Of a stretch of DNA of 64,000 nucleotides, positions 8,839-16,380 are shown piece after piece. Both the position numbers and the translations under genes were made by a program. The notes under the pieces are model-generated. The model made no database searches, was not told the origin of the DNA, and saw only the letters and a program-made list of their open reading frames with translations. Source of the DNA: Labrenzia sp. OB1 (GTDB taxonomy: Bacteria; Pseudomonadota; Alphaproteobacteria; Rhizobiales; Stappiaceae); assembly GCF_001624695.1 (NCBI RefSeq), contig NZ_JSEP01000021.1:32447-96446 (forward strand), in the 5' to 3' direction. Within the stretch, counting starts at the first letter, position 1. Every line of letters starts with the position of its first letter.

Positions 8839-9375
8839 AGCGTTTCCTCCCCTACCCGTCCCACCGGGCGTTCCACGACAACTGAAGACAGATTTTCTGG
8901 AGAAAACTTCAGGTTTCAACATAATAATATCGAAGAGACCCGCTCCGATTCTTGATGCCGCACCGCAAAACACGCCATATTTCCGCAAGGTGGCTTTTGT
9001 TGCTCCGCTCAAATTCTTCGAAAAGGACATGTTAGGAGACAGTAAGTCACATCAACGACACACCTTCGCTCGCCTGCCCAATTTTTAGGCAATCGAGCTA
9101 CGCATTTTTTCTTATGTGCATTCGTGTTGAATCGTTGCGGCTTTGTCACAGGTTTCCCAAGGGAACCTCGAGACCCGGTGGATAAGTCCCTCGAGACGCC
9201 TTCGCAAAAACACCGATGGTCTGACTTATAAAGCGGCGGGTCTCGCGCAGTGAATCAGAAAACGCGAGGCAGTCCAGCCGCGCTTCCTCGTCATGAACCT
9301 GTTTATCCGCGACTGCAGAGCCACCGCAATTTCGCGCCGGCAGGTTCGGACATCCCCACCCGACCGGCGATAAGG
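8839..9375. other. 537-base gap without a confident gene
   Basis: Carries the FadL upstream region (ribosome-binding site at about 8846-8852) and the 3' flank of the TakP-like gene. A minus-strand frame over about 9146-9310 is open and moderately protein-like (contains LRETRRFISQTIGVFAK), but it lacks a credible start outside the neighbouring gene and I recognise no family. I see no tRNA or strong terminator. Confidence 0.5.
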
Positions 9376-10482
9376 TTAGCCGTCCCGTGCCACCAGGAAG
9401 CGCCGCATGGCAACATCGCTCCAGGGTGCCAGGCGGACAATGGCAGCGGTGTAACTTTCCTGAATGCGCGCGCTGAGCGGGTCCTTCTCGGCAAATTCGG
9501 CCAGAACGACGGCAGCGGTTTCCCGCAAGGCGACCAGAACATCCTCCGGATAGAATCTGACCGTTACGCCGGCCTCCTCCTGAAGCAGCTTCAGGCTGCC
9601 GGCGTTCTGCCAATCGCTTTCGGCAAGGGCGCGCCCGTTTTCAGCCTTGCAGGCTTCCAGAACGATTGCCCGCAGTTCCTCGGGCAGACCGTCAAGCGCG
9701 ACCTGGTTGAAGATCGCCTCCCCCGTACCGTTCGGTTCGTGGAAGCCCGGCGTGTAATAGGATTTCGCGGCCTTGTGAAAGCCCATGGCCCGATCGGACC
9801 AGGGCCCGAGAAACTCGGTCGCGTCCAGAACGCCGGTCTGCAGCGCCTGGAACAATTCGCCCGGCGGCAGGCTGACCGGTGTCGCGCCGAGCCGGCGCAT
9901 CACCTCTCCCCCAAGTCCCGGCATGCGGATCTTGAGCCCCTTGAGGTCGGCAAGGCTGTTGATCTCCCGCCTGTACCAGCCTCCCATCTGCACGCCGGTA
10001 TTGCCCGCCATCACCGGCTTCAGACCGAAGGGCGCGTAAAGCTCGTCCCAAAGCGCCTGACCACCACCCTGCTCGATCCAGGCGATGTGTTCATGAGGCA
10101 GAAGACCGAAGGGGATCGCGGTGAAATAGACCGAAGCCGGGATCTTGCCCTGCCAGAAGAACGAGGCCGTATGGGCCATCTGGGCCGTACCGGCAGCAAC
10201 AGCCTCGAACACACCCAGCGCCGGAACCAGCTCTCCGGCCGCATAAAGCCGGATGCGCAACCGGCCACCGGACATGTCACCGACCCGGTTGGCAATCCGC
10301 TGCGCGGTTACCCCGGGTCCCGGCAGGTTCTTCGGCCAGGAGGTCACCATCTTCCATTCGATGGTGGCGTTCTCCTGCGCAAGAGCAGGAGCCGCCAGAG
10401 CTGTGGCACCGGCAGCGGCGGTCACCCCGAGCAGTGCCCTGCGGTTTATCGGCCTGTTTCCCTGTGAAGTACTGTCGGACAT
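9376..10482 (-). CDS. TRAP transporter solute-binding protein, TakP-like
   Basis: Periplasmic DctP-family binding protein, 368 residues, with a twin-arginine-type leader (NRRALLGVTAAAGATALA) cleaved after APALA. The segment AGNTGVQMGGWYRREIN and the following LKGLKIRM closely match Rhodobacter TakP, whose ligands are 2-oxo acids such as pyruvate and 2-oxobutyrate; FLGPWSD corresponds to the TakP EWVGPYDD region. One base separates it from thiD, so it should share the thiamine operon transcript and its TPP riboswitch. No DctQ/DctM membrane subunits are present in the window, so it must borrow them or act alone. The ligand is inferred from similarity. Confidence 0.82.
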   Translation of the reverse strand: MSDSTSQGNRPINRRALLGVTAAAGATALAAPALAQENATIEWKMVTSWPKNLPGPGVTAQRIANRVGDMSGGRLRIRLYAAGELVPALGVFEAVAAGTAQMAHTASFFWQGKIPASVYFTAIPFGLLPHEHIAWIEQGGGQALWDELYAPFGLKPVMAGNTGVQMGGWYRREINSLADLKGLKIRMPGLGGEVMRRLGATPVSLPPGELFQALQTGVLDATEFLGPWSDRAMGFHKAAKSYYTPGFHEPNGTGEAIFNQVALDGLPEELRAIVLEACKAENGRALAESDWQNAGSLKLLQEEAGVTVRFYPEDVLVALRETAAVVLAEFAEKDPLSARIQESYTAAIVRLAPWSDVAMRRFLVARDG

Positions 10483-10483
10483 G

Positions 10484-11290
10484 TTACGTGCTCCAGACGT
10501 CGTAAAAATGATGAACGGGCCCGTGCCCCGAACCAATCGCGAGCCGGTCAGCTGCCGTAATGGCGGCGTGGATATAGTCTTTCGCATCCCGGATCGCGGT
10601 TTCGAGGTCCTTGCCGAGGGCCAGACCGGATGCGATGGCAGACGACAGGGTGCAGCCGGTTCCATGCGTGTTGTTGGTGGCGATGCGCTCCTCTCGCAGC
10701 CAGGTCGCGTTCCCGCTCCCGTCCACGAAAAGGTCCGCGCTTTCGTCGCTCGTGCCGTGTCCGCCTTTCAGCAAAACAGACCGTGCCCCGCGCTCCAGCA
10801 ACTGTTCGGACTGCGCCCGCATGGCAGCCTCGCTGTCCGCCACCTCTGTTTCCAGCATCCGGGCGGCTTCATGCAGGTTCGGCGTGATTACATCGGCGCG
10901 CGGCACGAGTATGCTCATCACGCTGTCGACAGCACTTTCGGCAAGCAGAGGATCCCCGGAAGCGGCCACCATCACCGGATCAAGAACCACCGGGCCTGTG
11001 TCATATGCATCAAGACCTTCGGCGACTGCCTCGATGACCTCGACACGCGACAGCATGCCGATCTTGGTCGCGTTCACCTTCAGGTCCGAATAGACCGCCT
11101 TCATCTGCGCACGTATGAAATCGGGCGGCACATCGTGGATGGCGCTCACCCCGAGAGTATTCTGCGCGGTCAGGGCCGTCAGAATGCTGGCACCATAGAC
11201 ACCGTTTGCGGAAAAGGTCTTCAGGTCGGCCTGAATACCGGCCCCTCCACCGGAATCCGACCCTGCTATTGTCACCGCGATCGCGGTCAT
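10484..11290 (-). CDS. thiD: hydroxymethylpyrimidine (phosphate) kinase
   Basis: Ribokinase-fold kinase of 268 residues that phosphorylates HMP and HMP-phosphate to HMP-PP for thiamine synthesis. Diagnostic motifs are AGSDSGGGAGIQADLKTF near the N-terminus, which binds the pyrimidine, and the anion-hole NTHGTGCTLSSAIA near residue 210. Its length matches ThiD. It lies 42 bases after thiM and one base before the TakP-like gene, apparently in one operon behind the TPP riboswitch. No thiE is seen, so the coupling step must be encoded elsewhere. Confidence 0.95.
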   Translation of the reverse strand: MTAIAVTIAGSDSGGGAGIQADLKTFSANGVYGASILTALTAQNTLGVSAIHDVPPDFIRAQMKAVYSDLKVNATKIGMLSRVEVIEAVAEGLDAYDTGPVVLDPVMVAASGDPLLAESAVDSVMSILVPRADVITPNLHEAARMLETEVADSEAAMRAQSEQLLERGARSVLLKGGHGTSDESADLFVDGSGNATWLREERIATNNTHGTGCTLSSAIASGLALGKDLETAIRDAKDYIHAAITAADRLAIGSGHGPVHHFYDVWST

Positions 11291-11307
11291 GGGCGTCTCC
11301 TCTTCGA

Positions 11308-11327
11308 ATGGAAATGGAAATGGAAAT
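11308..11327. repeat. short ATGGAA tandem repeat between thiM and thiD
   Basis: Three perfect copies of a 6-bp unit plus two bases sit in the 42-base gap between thiM and thiD, just upstream of the thiD ribosome-binding site (GAGGAGA on the minus strand). Confidence 0.8.
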
Positions 11328-11332
11328 ATGTC

Positions 11333-12106
11333 TCAGGCGGCGTTGAGCCTGGCCTCGATATCGGGAAGGCTCATTGCATAGAGCGCGTCGAGCAACTCCG
11401 GCATAAAGGTGCCCGGCCCGCAGGCGCGTGCAGCCGCGACTTCCCCGGCGATATTGAACACCGACAATCCGCAGGCGGCAGCAAGCGCCCGATCGCTCTC
11501 CACGCTCGCGAAGGCGGCGAGCACCGCACCGCCCGCACATCCCGTCGCCGTGACACGCGCCATCAGCGGGTGTCCGTTCGAGAGCCGAAAATCCCTGTTG
11601 CTGCTTTCGATCTTGTCTTCTTCGCCGGTCACCGCGAAAACCGTTCCCGCCGCGATCATCTCCTCCACGCCGGCCCTTGCGGGAAACAGCGCTTCCATTT
11701 CTTGCGCGTTCAAGCGCACAACGTCCGGACCGCATGACAGAAGCTCAGCCGCATAGGCACAGCGAACCGGCGAGCGGTCGACGAAGACGGGATCGATGCT
11801 GACCGGACGCCCGGCGGCTCTGGCAGCCTCAATGGCAAGCGGGATCGCCGCGCGCCGGGTCTCGTCAAGTGTCCCCAGATTGACCAGCAGCGCATCCGCG
11901 CTTCCGGCGAATCCGGCAACTTCCTCTTCGGCAATGGTCATCGAGGGGACCGCCCCCAGCGCCAGCAGCACATTGGCGGTGAAGTTCTGCGCGACAGCAT
12001 TGGTGATCGCGTGGACACGCGGCGTCTTCCCGCGCACCCGCAGCAGAAGGTCGTAAACTGTCTCTGCGGAGAGAATTTCGGTGGATGCGGCAATAGTGAG
12101 GCTCAT
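11333..12106 (-). CDS. thiM: hydroxyethylthiazole kinase
   Basis: Salvage enzyme of 257 residues that phosphorylates 4-methyl-5-hydroxyethylthiazole. The family features are VHAITNAVAQNFTANVLLA, which forms the thiazole site near residue 40, and the C-terminal anion hole ATGCAGGAVLAAF. In the canonical enzyme the motif is also xTGCG/A with a catalytic Cys, and that Cys is kept here. It is the first gene after the TPP riboswitch, with CAGGAGGTG as ribosome-binding site just before ATG 12106. With thiD this is a thiazole and pyrimidine salvage pair. Confidence 0.95.
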   Translation of the reverse strand: MSLTIAASTEILSAETVYDLLLRVRGKTPRVHAITNAVAQNFTANVLLALGAVPSMTIAEEEVAGFAGSADALLVNLGTLDETRRAAIPLAIEAARAAGRPVSIDPVFVDRSPVRCAYAAELLSCGPDVVRLNAQEMEALFPARAGVEEMIAAGTVFAVTGEEDKIESSNRDFRLSNGHPLMARVTATGCAGGAVLAAFASVESDRALAAACGLSVFNIAGEVAAARACGPGTFMPELLDALYAMSLPDIEARLNAA

Positions 12107-12189
12107 GAGGCACCTCCTGAAAGGGCCGCGAATGCGCCTGTATGAAGATGGATGTGGTGCGGGCGATCCGCCCTGAATGTCATCATCTC

Positions 12190-12281
12190 AAATCCCTCCG
12201 CCGGTACAAGCCGGATCAGGTTCAAGGAGTTGGCCAGCCGCCTCTCAGCCCGAACCACTATTGCCGGGCACCCCCATGAGA
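12190..12281 (-). promoter_or_regulatory. TPP riboswitch (THI element) upstream of thiM
   Basis: On the minus strand the order GGGGTGCC, GGCTGAGAGG, CCTTGAACCTGAT, CCGGCTTGTACCGG, CGGAGGGA reproduces the conserved core of the TPP aptamer: the P1 closing strands, the CUGAGA pyrimidine-sensing loop and the pyrophosphate helix. About 84 bases separate it from the thiM ATG. That stretch has a small hairpin (GGGCG-ATC-CGCCC region, 12161-12173) but no T tract, so control of translation start seems more likely than termination. Confidence 0.95.
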
Positions 12282-12534
12282 TGACTGACAGCTAGCAAGA
12301 CCCGCCTGCTTTTGCAAGGCCCCGGGCATGATGTCCCTTTGCCGATTGACGGCACAGACGATTGACTGGAATGCCGAGATGGGCGATGTCCTTGAAAAGA
12401 ATTTGTCCGGATCGGCGGCCGTCAGCTTGCAATCGCATCAACGGCCGGAAGCTGATCGATCTTGAAATGAGAGAGCATCCTGTGAACCTTCGCAGGACCG
12501 CAAGATGCTCTCGTCCCAATGTCCGGAGCGCCGC

Positions 12535-12771
12535 ATGACCCCGTTTTTCGTGATGATCAAATGCCAGCTCGGCAAGACTTACCAGGTCGCCGGCGCGATC
12601 GCCGACGCCGAGATTGCCTCCGAGGTCTATTCCACCAGCGGCGATTACGATCTTCTGATAAAGTTCTATATCGAAGACGGAGCCGATATCGGCCATTTCG
12701 TGAATGAAAAAGTACATCCCATCGACGGCATTCAGGACACGAAAACGATCATTACCTTCAAGGCTTTCTAG
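12535..12771 (+). CDS. stand-alone Lrp/AsnC ligand-binding (RAM) domain protein
   Basis: Seventy-eight residues forming only the alpha/beta RAM domain of Lrp/AsnC regulators (MIKCQLGKTYQVAGAIAD, then the turn STSGDYDLLIKFY, ending TKTIITFKAF). There is no helix-turn-helix, so it cannot bind DNA by itself. Such one-domain relatives usually form oligomers and may sense amino acids or modulate full-length Lrp proteins. I place the start at ATG 12535 after CCGGAGCG; the upstream in-frame Met adds ten residues. Its stop codon TAG lies inside the CTAG that marks the left end of the MITE-like element. Confidence 0.82.
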   Translation: MTPFFVMIKCQLGKTYQVAGAIADAEIASEVYSTSGDYDLLIKFYIEDGADIGHFVNEKVHPIDGIQDTKTIITFKAF

Positions 12772-13037
12772 GGTGTGTACTCATAAAATTGTGCTTTCAG
12801 GTCGTTCAGAAAATGATTGGCGCCAAGGCGCAAGATCGCAGGAAACCTTTCTGGTTTTCAAGATTTTGCAACGCTGGAGACAGTCGCTTTCTGAACGATC
12901 CGAAGGACATCAATCCGGCTGCGAAGAGCGGCGTTAAAGCCTTTGCCCCATGCACAAGCATGGCTCTTCAGGCTTTTCCTTGCTCTTCTTTGTCGGATTG
13001 ATGCCTGAAAGTACAATTTTATGGGTCCACACCCTAG
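12768..13037. mobile_element. MITE-like element with 34-bp terminal inverted repeats
   Basis: A 270-bp unit bounded by CTAG. The left end from 12768 and the complement of the right end from 13037 agree over 34 bp with three mismatches (start CTAGGGTGTG, end CTTTCAGG). Inside are two large hairpins: an 11-bp stem TCGTTCAGAAA (12802-12812) with 12888-12898, and CATCAATCCG (12908-12917) with 12994-13003, the latter topped by CCATGC-ACAA-GCATGG. There is no transposase frame. CTAG or TA target sites are typical of IS5-family (IS427-group) elements, so a non-autonomous derivative is likely. It was inserted exactly at a gene's stop codon without changing it. Confidence 0.85.
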
Positions 13038-13109
13038 ACCTCCCGCATCTGTTTGAACGCAGGGAGTCCGAGTGATTTATCGCACGCTTTTCTCATCAGG
13101 AGATATTCC

Positions 13110-13511
13110 ATGCGCATTTTGAAATCCGCCGCCCTCATACTGGGTCTCAGCTTCCTGCCGGTTCCGGCGACCGCTCAGGGCATGCCGCCGGAGCAGATCA
13201 AACAGATCCTCGACCTGACCAAGGCCAATTGGGTGGCCTTCCGGGACTGGCAGGGTCAGGAACTGATCTACTTCACCCATCTGGAAGCGTGGAAATGCGG
13301 CATCGACTACGTGTTCTACGGCCTTAACGGCGGCCCGCTGGACGAGATCTGGGAACTGGATGACTGCAACCCGGACAACCCGAACGCGGTTCTGAAGGAA
13401 AAGCCCTATCTGGAACGGCCCGATGGCTCGACCCAGTCCATCAGCGTGCAACTGATCTTCCCGGACGGCACAAAAAGCGCCGTCGAGACTTTCCTGTACA
13501 AGCCGCAGTAG
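13110..13511 (+). CDS. small periplasmic protein of unknown function
   Basis: Predicted exported protein of 133 residues. A signal peptide (MRILKSAALILGLSFLPVPATA) precedes a mature domain that opens with an amphipathic helix (PPEQIKQILDLTKANWVAFRDW) and has two Cys (WKCGIDYV and DDCNPDNPN) that could form a disulfide. The C-terminal half looks like beta strands (TQSISVQLIF, VETFLYK). ATG 13110 follows CAGGAGATATTCC. I recognise no named family. It sits alone between the MITE-like element and a palindromic repeat. Confidence 0.75.
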   Translation: MRILKSAALILGLSFLPVPATAQGMPPEQIKQILDLTKANWVAFRDWQGQELIYFTHLEAWKCGIDYVFYGLNGGPLDEIWELDDCNPDNPNAVLKEKPYLERPDGSTQSISVQLIFPDGTKSAVETFLYKPQ

Positions 13512-13534
13512 TCAGGAAATTCAATGCACGAAGT

Positions 13535-13595
13535 GCCGCCCCGGCCTTGAGTCGGGGTCTGTTCGGGATAGGTCTCGGCTCAAGGCCGGGACGGC
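13535..13595. repeat. REP-like palindromic repeat, copy A
   Basis: Two head-to-head units of the type CCCGGCCTTGAGCCGGG, each itself nearly palindromic, form a long inverted repeat (arms of about 26 bases, about five mismatches). It lies between converging stops at 13511 and 13630. Related copies are at 20731-20796 and 43712-43780. Confidence 0.8.
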
Positions 13596-13629
13596 ATGCA
13601 GCGTTTGAAGTCGGTCTGTAAAGGCGTTC

Positions 13630-14631
13630 TTACGATCTCGACGGTGACGACGCGCGGCGGGACTTGGTGCGGTCGAGGCCGAGTTTGTGTTCACGGTAGA
13701 TGACGAACACGCCCGCGGCTATGACAATGAGGGCGCCGATCACCACTTCGGGAACCGGTATCTCGGAAAAGATCACCCAGCCGACGATGATCGCCCAGAG
13801 CATGTTCACATAGTCGAAGGGCGCGATGGTCGAGGCATCCGCGAACCGGTAGCTCTGGGTCAGCAGAATCTGGCCGACTCCCCCGGCCAGTCCGATCAGG
13901 ACAAGCAAACCGGCAGTTGGTGCATCCGGCATGACCCAGGCCTGCCCCGGCAGCATGAGGCCGAGCGGAAGGGTCATCAGCGCCAGAATCGTGGAGGCCC
14001 CGGCAAACCAGGTCACAATAGTCGAGGTGCGTTCGGTCTCGCAGAGCTTGCGCACGGTGATCATGGCAAGCGCGGCAAAGCCGGCCCCCATCACGCCGAT
14101 CGCCGCGCCAAGGGTAGCGGGGCCGTCAAGATGGGCATCGCCCAGATGTGGCGACAGCACCACCAGGATCCCGATGAAGCCGACCCCGACCGCACTCCAG
14201 CGATAGATCCGGACCTTTTCTCTCAGCAGAAAGAACGCCAGAACCACCACAAACAGCGGAGTAGCGAAACCGATCGCCGTGGCGTCCGGCAGCGGCAACA
14301 GCGAGAGGGCGGTGAAGCCACAGACCATGGCCGACAATCCGATGGTCGCCCGCAGCAGGTGCCCGCGTGGGTTCTGCGTCTGAAAGGCCAGTCCCAATTC
14401 CCGGCGCATCGCCACCATGAGAAGCACGGGGAACAGGCCGAAGAAATTGCGCGCGAACACCAGCTGCCCAATCGGAACGGTCTCCGCGGCGATCTTCAGC
14501 GCCGTGGCCATGACAAAAAACGCCAGGGTTGAGGCCACCTTCAGCGAAATCCCGTGGAGCGGCGCGTGCCGGGTCATGCCCGCCTGCGCAGGTGGGCCCG
14601 AAAAGCGGGACAATACGCTCCGAAGCGTCAT
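13630..14631 (-). CDS. EamA/DMT-superfamily permease
   Basis: Inner-membrane protein of 333 residues with about ten hydrophobic helices in two EamA halves (first half from LKVASTLAFFVMATALK to WSAVGVGFIGILVVLSP, second from LGAAIGVMGAGFAALAM to the end), closing with a short basic tail HKLGLDRTKSRR. Family members export amino acids, sugars or metabolites; specificity cannot be read. The first Met at 14631 has GGAAG upstream; Met19 is an alternative. A second EamA permease lies at 19685 but the two are not close copies. Confidence 0.85.
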   Translation of the reverse strand: MTLRSVLSRFSGPPAQAGMTRHAPLHGISLKVASTLAFFVMATALKIAAETVPIGQLVFARNFFGLFPVLLMVAMRRELGLAFQTQNPRGHLLRATIGLSAMVCGFTALSLLPLPDATAIGFATPLFVVVLAFFLLREKVRIYRWSAVGVGFIGILVVLSPHLGDAHLDGPATLGAAIGVMGAGFAALAMITVRKLCETERTSTIVTWFAGASTILALMTLPLGLMLPGQAWVMPDAPTAGLLVLIGLAGGVGQILLTQSYRFADASTIAPFDYVNMLWAIIVGWVIFSEIPVPEVVIGALIVIAAGVFVIYREHKLGLDRTKSRRASSPSRS

Positions 14632-14733
14632 GCAGATCTTCCGCGGCCCGGCGCAGAAAGGTGTCTCACGCGGTGCGTCGGGCCGCAGAACCGCGAGGAT
14701 CAGGTTGGGTAACGCCGGATCGGCGGCCCTGAT

Positions 14734-15996
14734 TTATGAACCCTCAGCCGGGTGTGAGACCGGTTCTCCCGCTTCACCCGTCATCAGACTTTCCCGTTCG
14801 GCGATAGAAACCTCAAAGCCTTTCAGGCGTTTGTAGATGGAGAGCAATTCGATGATCGTCGTCCAGGAATTGACCAGATATTGAAACGAGGAGGACACCT
14901 GCCCGAAAGCGGTCAGGATCTGCTGGACAATGCCGTAAGTGATAACACCGGCTACCATGGTTGGCACGAGAAGGAAATAGACGAACAGGTTATCCGCCTG
15001 CAGGTAGATGCTGCGGGTAAGGTTGAAATAGAGGTAGTGAAAATAGAGCCGGAAATAGTTCCGTCGCACATTGGAGAACAGCTCCTGAAGGGTTACGGGC
15101 TGCGCCCGATGCTCATGATCCTCACCGTAGACGAGTTCCTTACGATAGGCGGCCTCGACACGCTGGTTGTGGAATTCCAGGCCCGGCAGCTTGATGCCGA
15201 CCACCGCCAGGAGAAACGTCCCGAACAGCGACCACAAGATTGCCATCGTGAACAGAGGTGCGGGTATTTCACCTATGATCGGCAGGGTCTGCACATAGCC
15301 GGACAGGGCGAACAGGACCGGCAGGAAGGCGATGAGGGTCATGACCGCATCGATCATGGAGACACCCAGCCCTTCCATGATCAGCGCGAAACGCATCGTG
15401 TCTTCCTGAATACGCTGCGAGGCCCCTTCGATGTGGCGCACATTGCCCCATTTGCTGACGTAATAATCGTTCATCGCGGTGCGCCAGCGGAAGATGTAGT
15501 GGCTGACGAAAAACCGCGTCACGACAAACAGCGTCACGCTCAGGGAAACGATTTCCGCGAAGCTCAGCATCAGCGAGTAGAAGTCTCCCGCGACAATGCC
15601 CTCGTCCCCCTGCAGGGCGTTTTGCAGTGTGTCGCCGAAGGGCCGCCGCCAGTTGTTGATCGCCACCGACACCTGGACGGAAAAATAGGTCGTGAAGATG
15701 ATCAGCGCCGATCCCCAGATCGACCAGATCTTCCAGGGATGGTTCCGTGCCTGGAACGACCAGAATCCGCAGAAGAGCCCGGTACAGAGCGCGTAATAGA
15801 CATAGAACCAGAGGAAGTCGGGCGTGATGAAGAAGCTCAGGCCGACCGGTGGCAAAGCGCCCTCCGGCATCGTGCCGAAACCGAGCGGTCCGCCGAGATC
15901 GTCTGCAAAGCCGTACCATGCGAGAACGGCGGCCATGGACCAGAAGACTGCGGAGCTAAAAAACAGATGAGGTCTTGGAAAGAAGGACTTGAACAC
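14734..15996 (-). CDS. bacA: BacA/SbmA-family peptide transporter
   Basis: Inner-membrane protein of 420 residues. The N-terminus FKSFFPRPHLFFSSA aligns with the start of Escherichia coli SbmA (FKSFFPKPG), so I take the GTG at 15996, preceded by AGGATCCTCCCT, over upstream in-frame codons. Further SbmA/BacA marks are NNWRRPFGDTLQNAL, FRWRTAMNDYY, HIEGASQRIQEDTMRFA and FSNVRRNYFRLYFHYLYFN. Members import proline-rich and NCR antimicrobial peptides and bleomycin; in rhizobia BacA is also tied to very-long-chain lipid A modification and chronic host infection. The protein resembles an ABC membrane domain but has no ATPase. Confidence 0.92.
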   Translation of the reverse strand: MFKSFFPRPHLFFSSAVFWSMAAVLAWYGFADDLGGPLGFGTMPEGALPPVGLSFFITPDFLWFYVYYALCTGLFCGFWSFQARNHPWKIWSIWGSALIIFTTYFSVQVSVAINNWRRPFGDTLQNALQGDEGIVAGDFYSLMLSFAEIVSLSVTLFVVTRFFVSHYIFRWRTAMNDYYVSKWGNVRHIEGASQRIQEDTMRFALIMEGLGVSMIDAVMTLIAFLPVLFALSGYVQTLPIIGEIPAPLFTMAILWSLFGTFLLAVVGIKLPGLEFHNQRVEAAYRKELVYGEDHEHRAQPVTLQELFSNVRRNYFRLYFHYLYFNLTRSIYLQADNLFVYFLLVPTMVAGVITYGIVQQILTAFGQVSSSFQYLVNSWTTIIELLSIYKRLKGFEVSIAERESLMTGEAGEPVSHPAEGS

Positions 15997-16380
15997 AGGG
16001 AGGATCCTGTTTCTGGAAAGAGGTGAATCGCGCCACACACGACAAGGAGAACTCAGATTGCGGCAAGAACCCGCCATTTCAAATGTATAATTGCAACAAA
16101 CCACAGACACATTCGCGCGAGTTTGCTCTGAGGCGGAAACCGTCCCGGGCGGCTGACAGGTTTACCCGGCCGGAACTTGCTGACGGTGCGCCGTCCTTTT
16201 GCGAACGGCTCTTCAGACTGCTTACAAAAGCGTGCTCTCAACGTCACCAACCCGGCAAAGCGTAGCGCGAGCCGGGATAATCAACGCGAGGTTATCGACA
16301 AACGAAGGCCGGCGTCCCGCGCCGGCCTCTGATTCTCGTATCAAGCGAATTTCCGCTTCCAGACGATCTGGTGCAGGCGG
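15997..16380. other. 384-base gap between bacA and the CoxL-like gene
   Basis: No credible gene. It holds the bacA promoter region and, close to the CoxL-like stop, a hairpin listed separately. Nothing else is evident. Confidence 0.5.
16306..16328 (-). terminator. hairpin after the CoxL-like gene
   Basis: AGGCCGGCG pairs with CGCCGGCCT around a short loop, 53 bases past the minus-strand stop. The following bases are only weakly T-rich, so it may be an imperfect terminator or an mRNA-end hairpin. Confidence 0.55.

Noticed and set aside
9146..9310. Possible small minus-strand gene after the TakP-like gene
   Set aside because: The frame only starts inside the neighbouring gene and matches no family I know.
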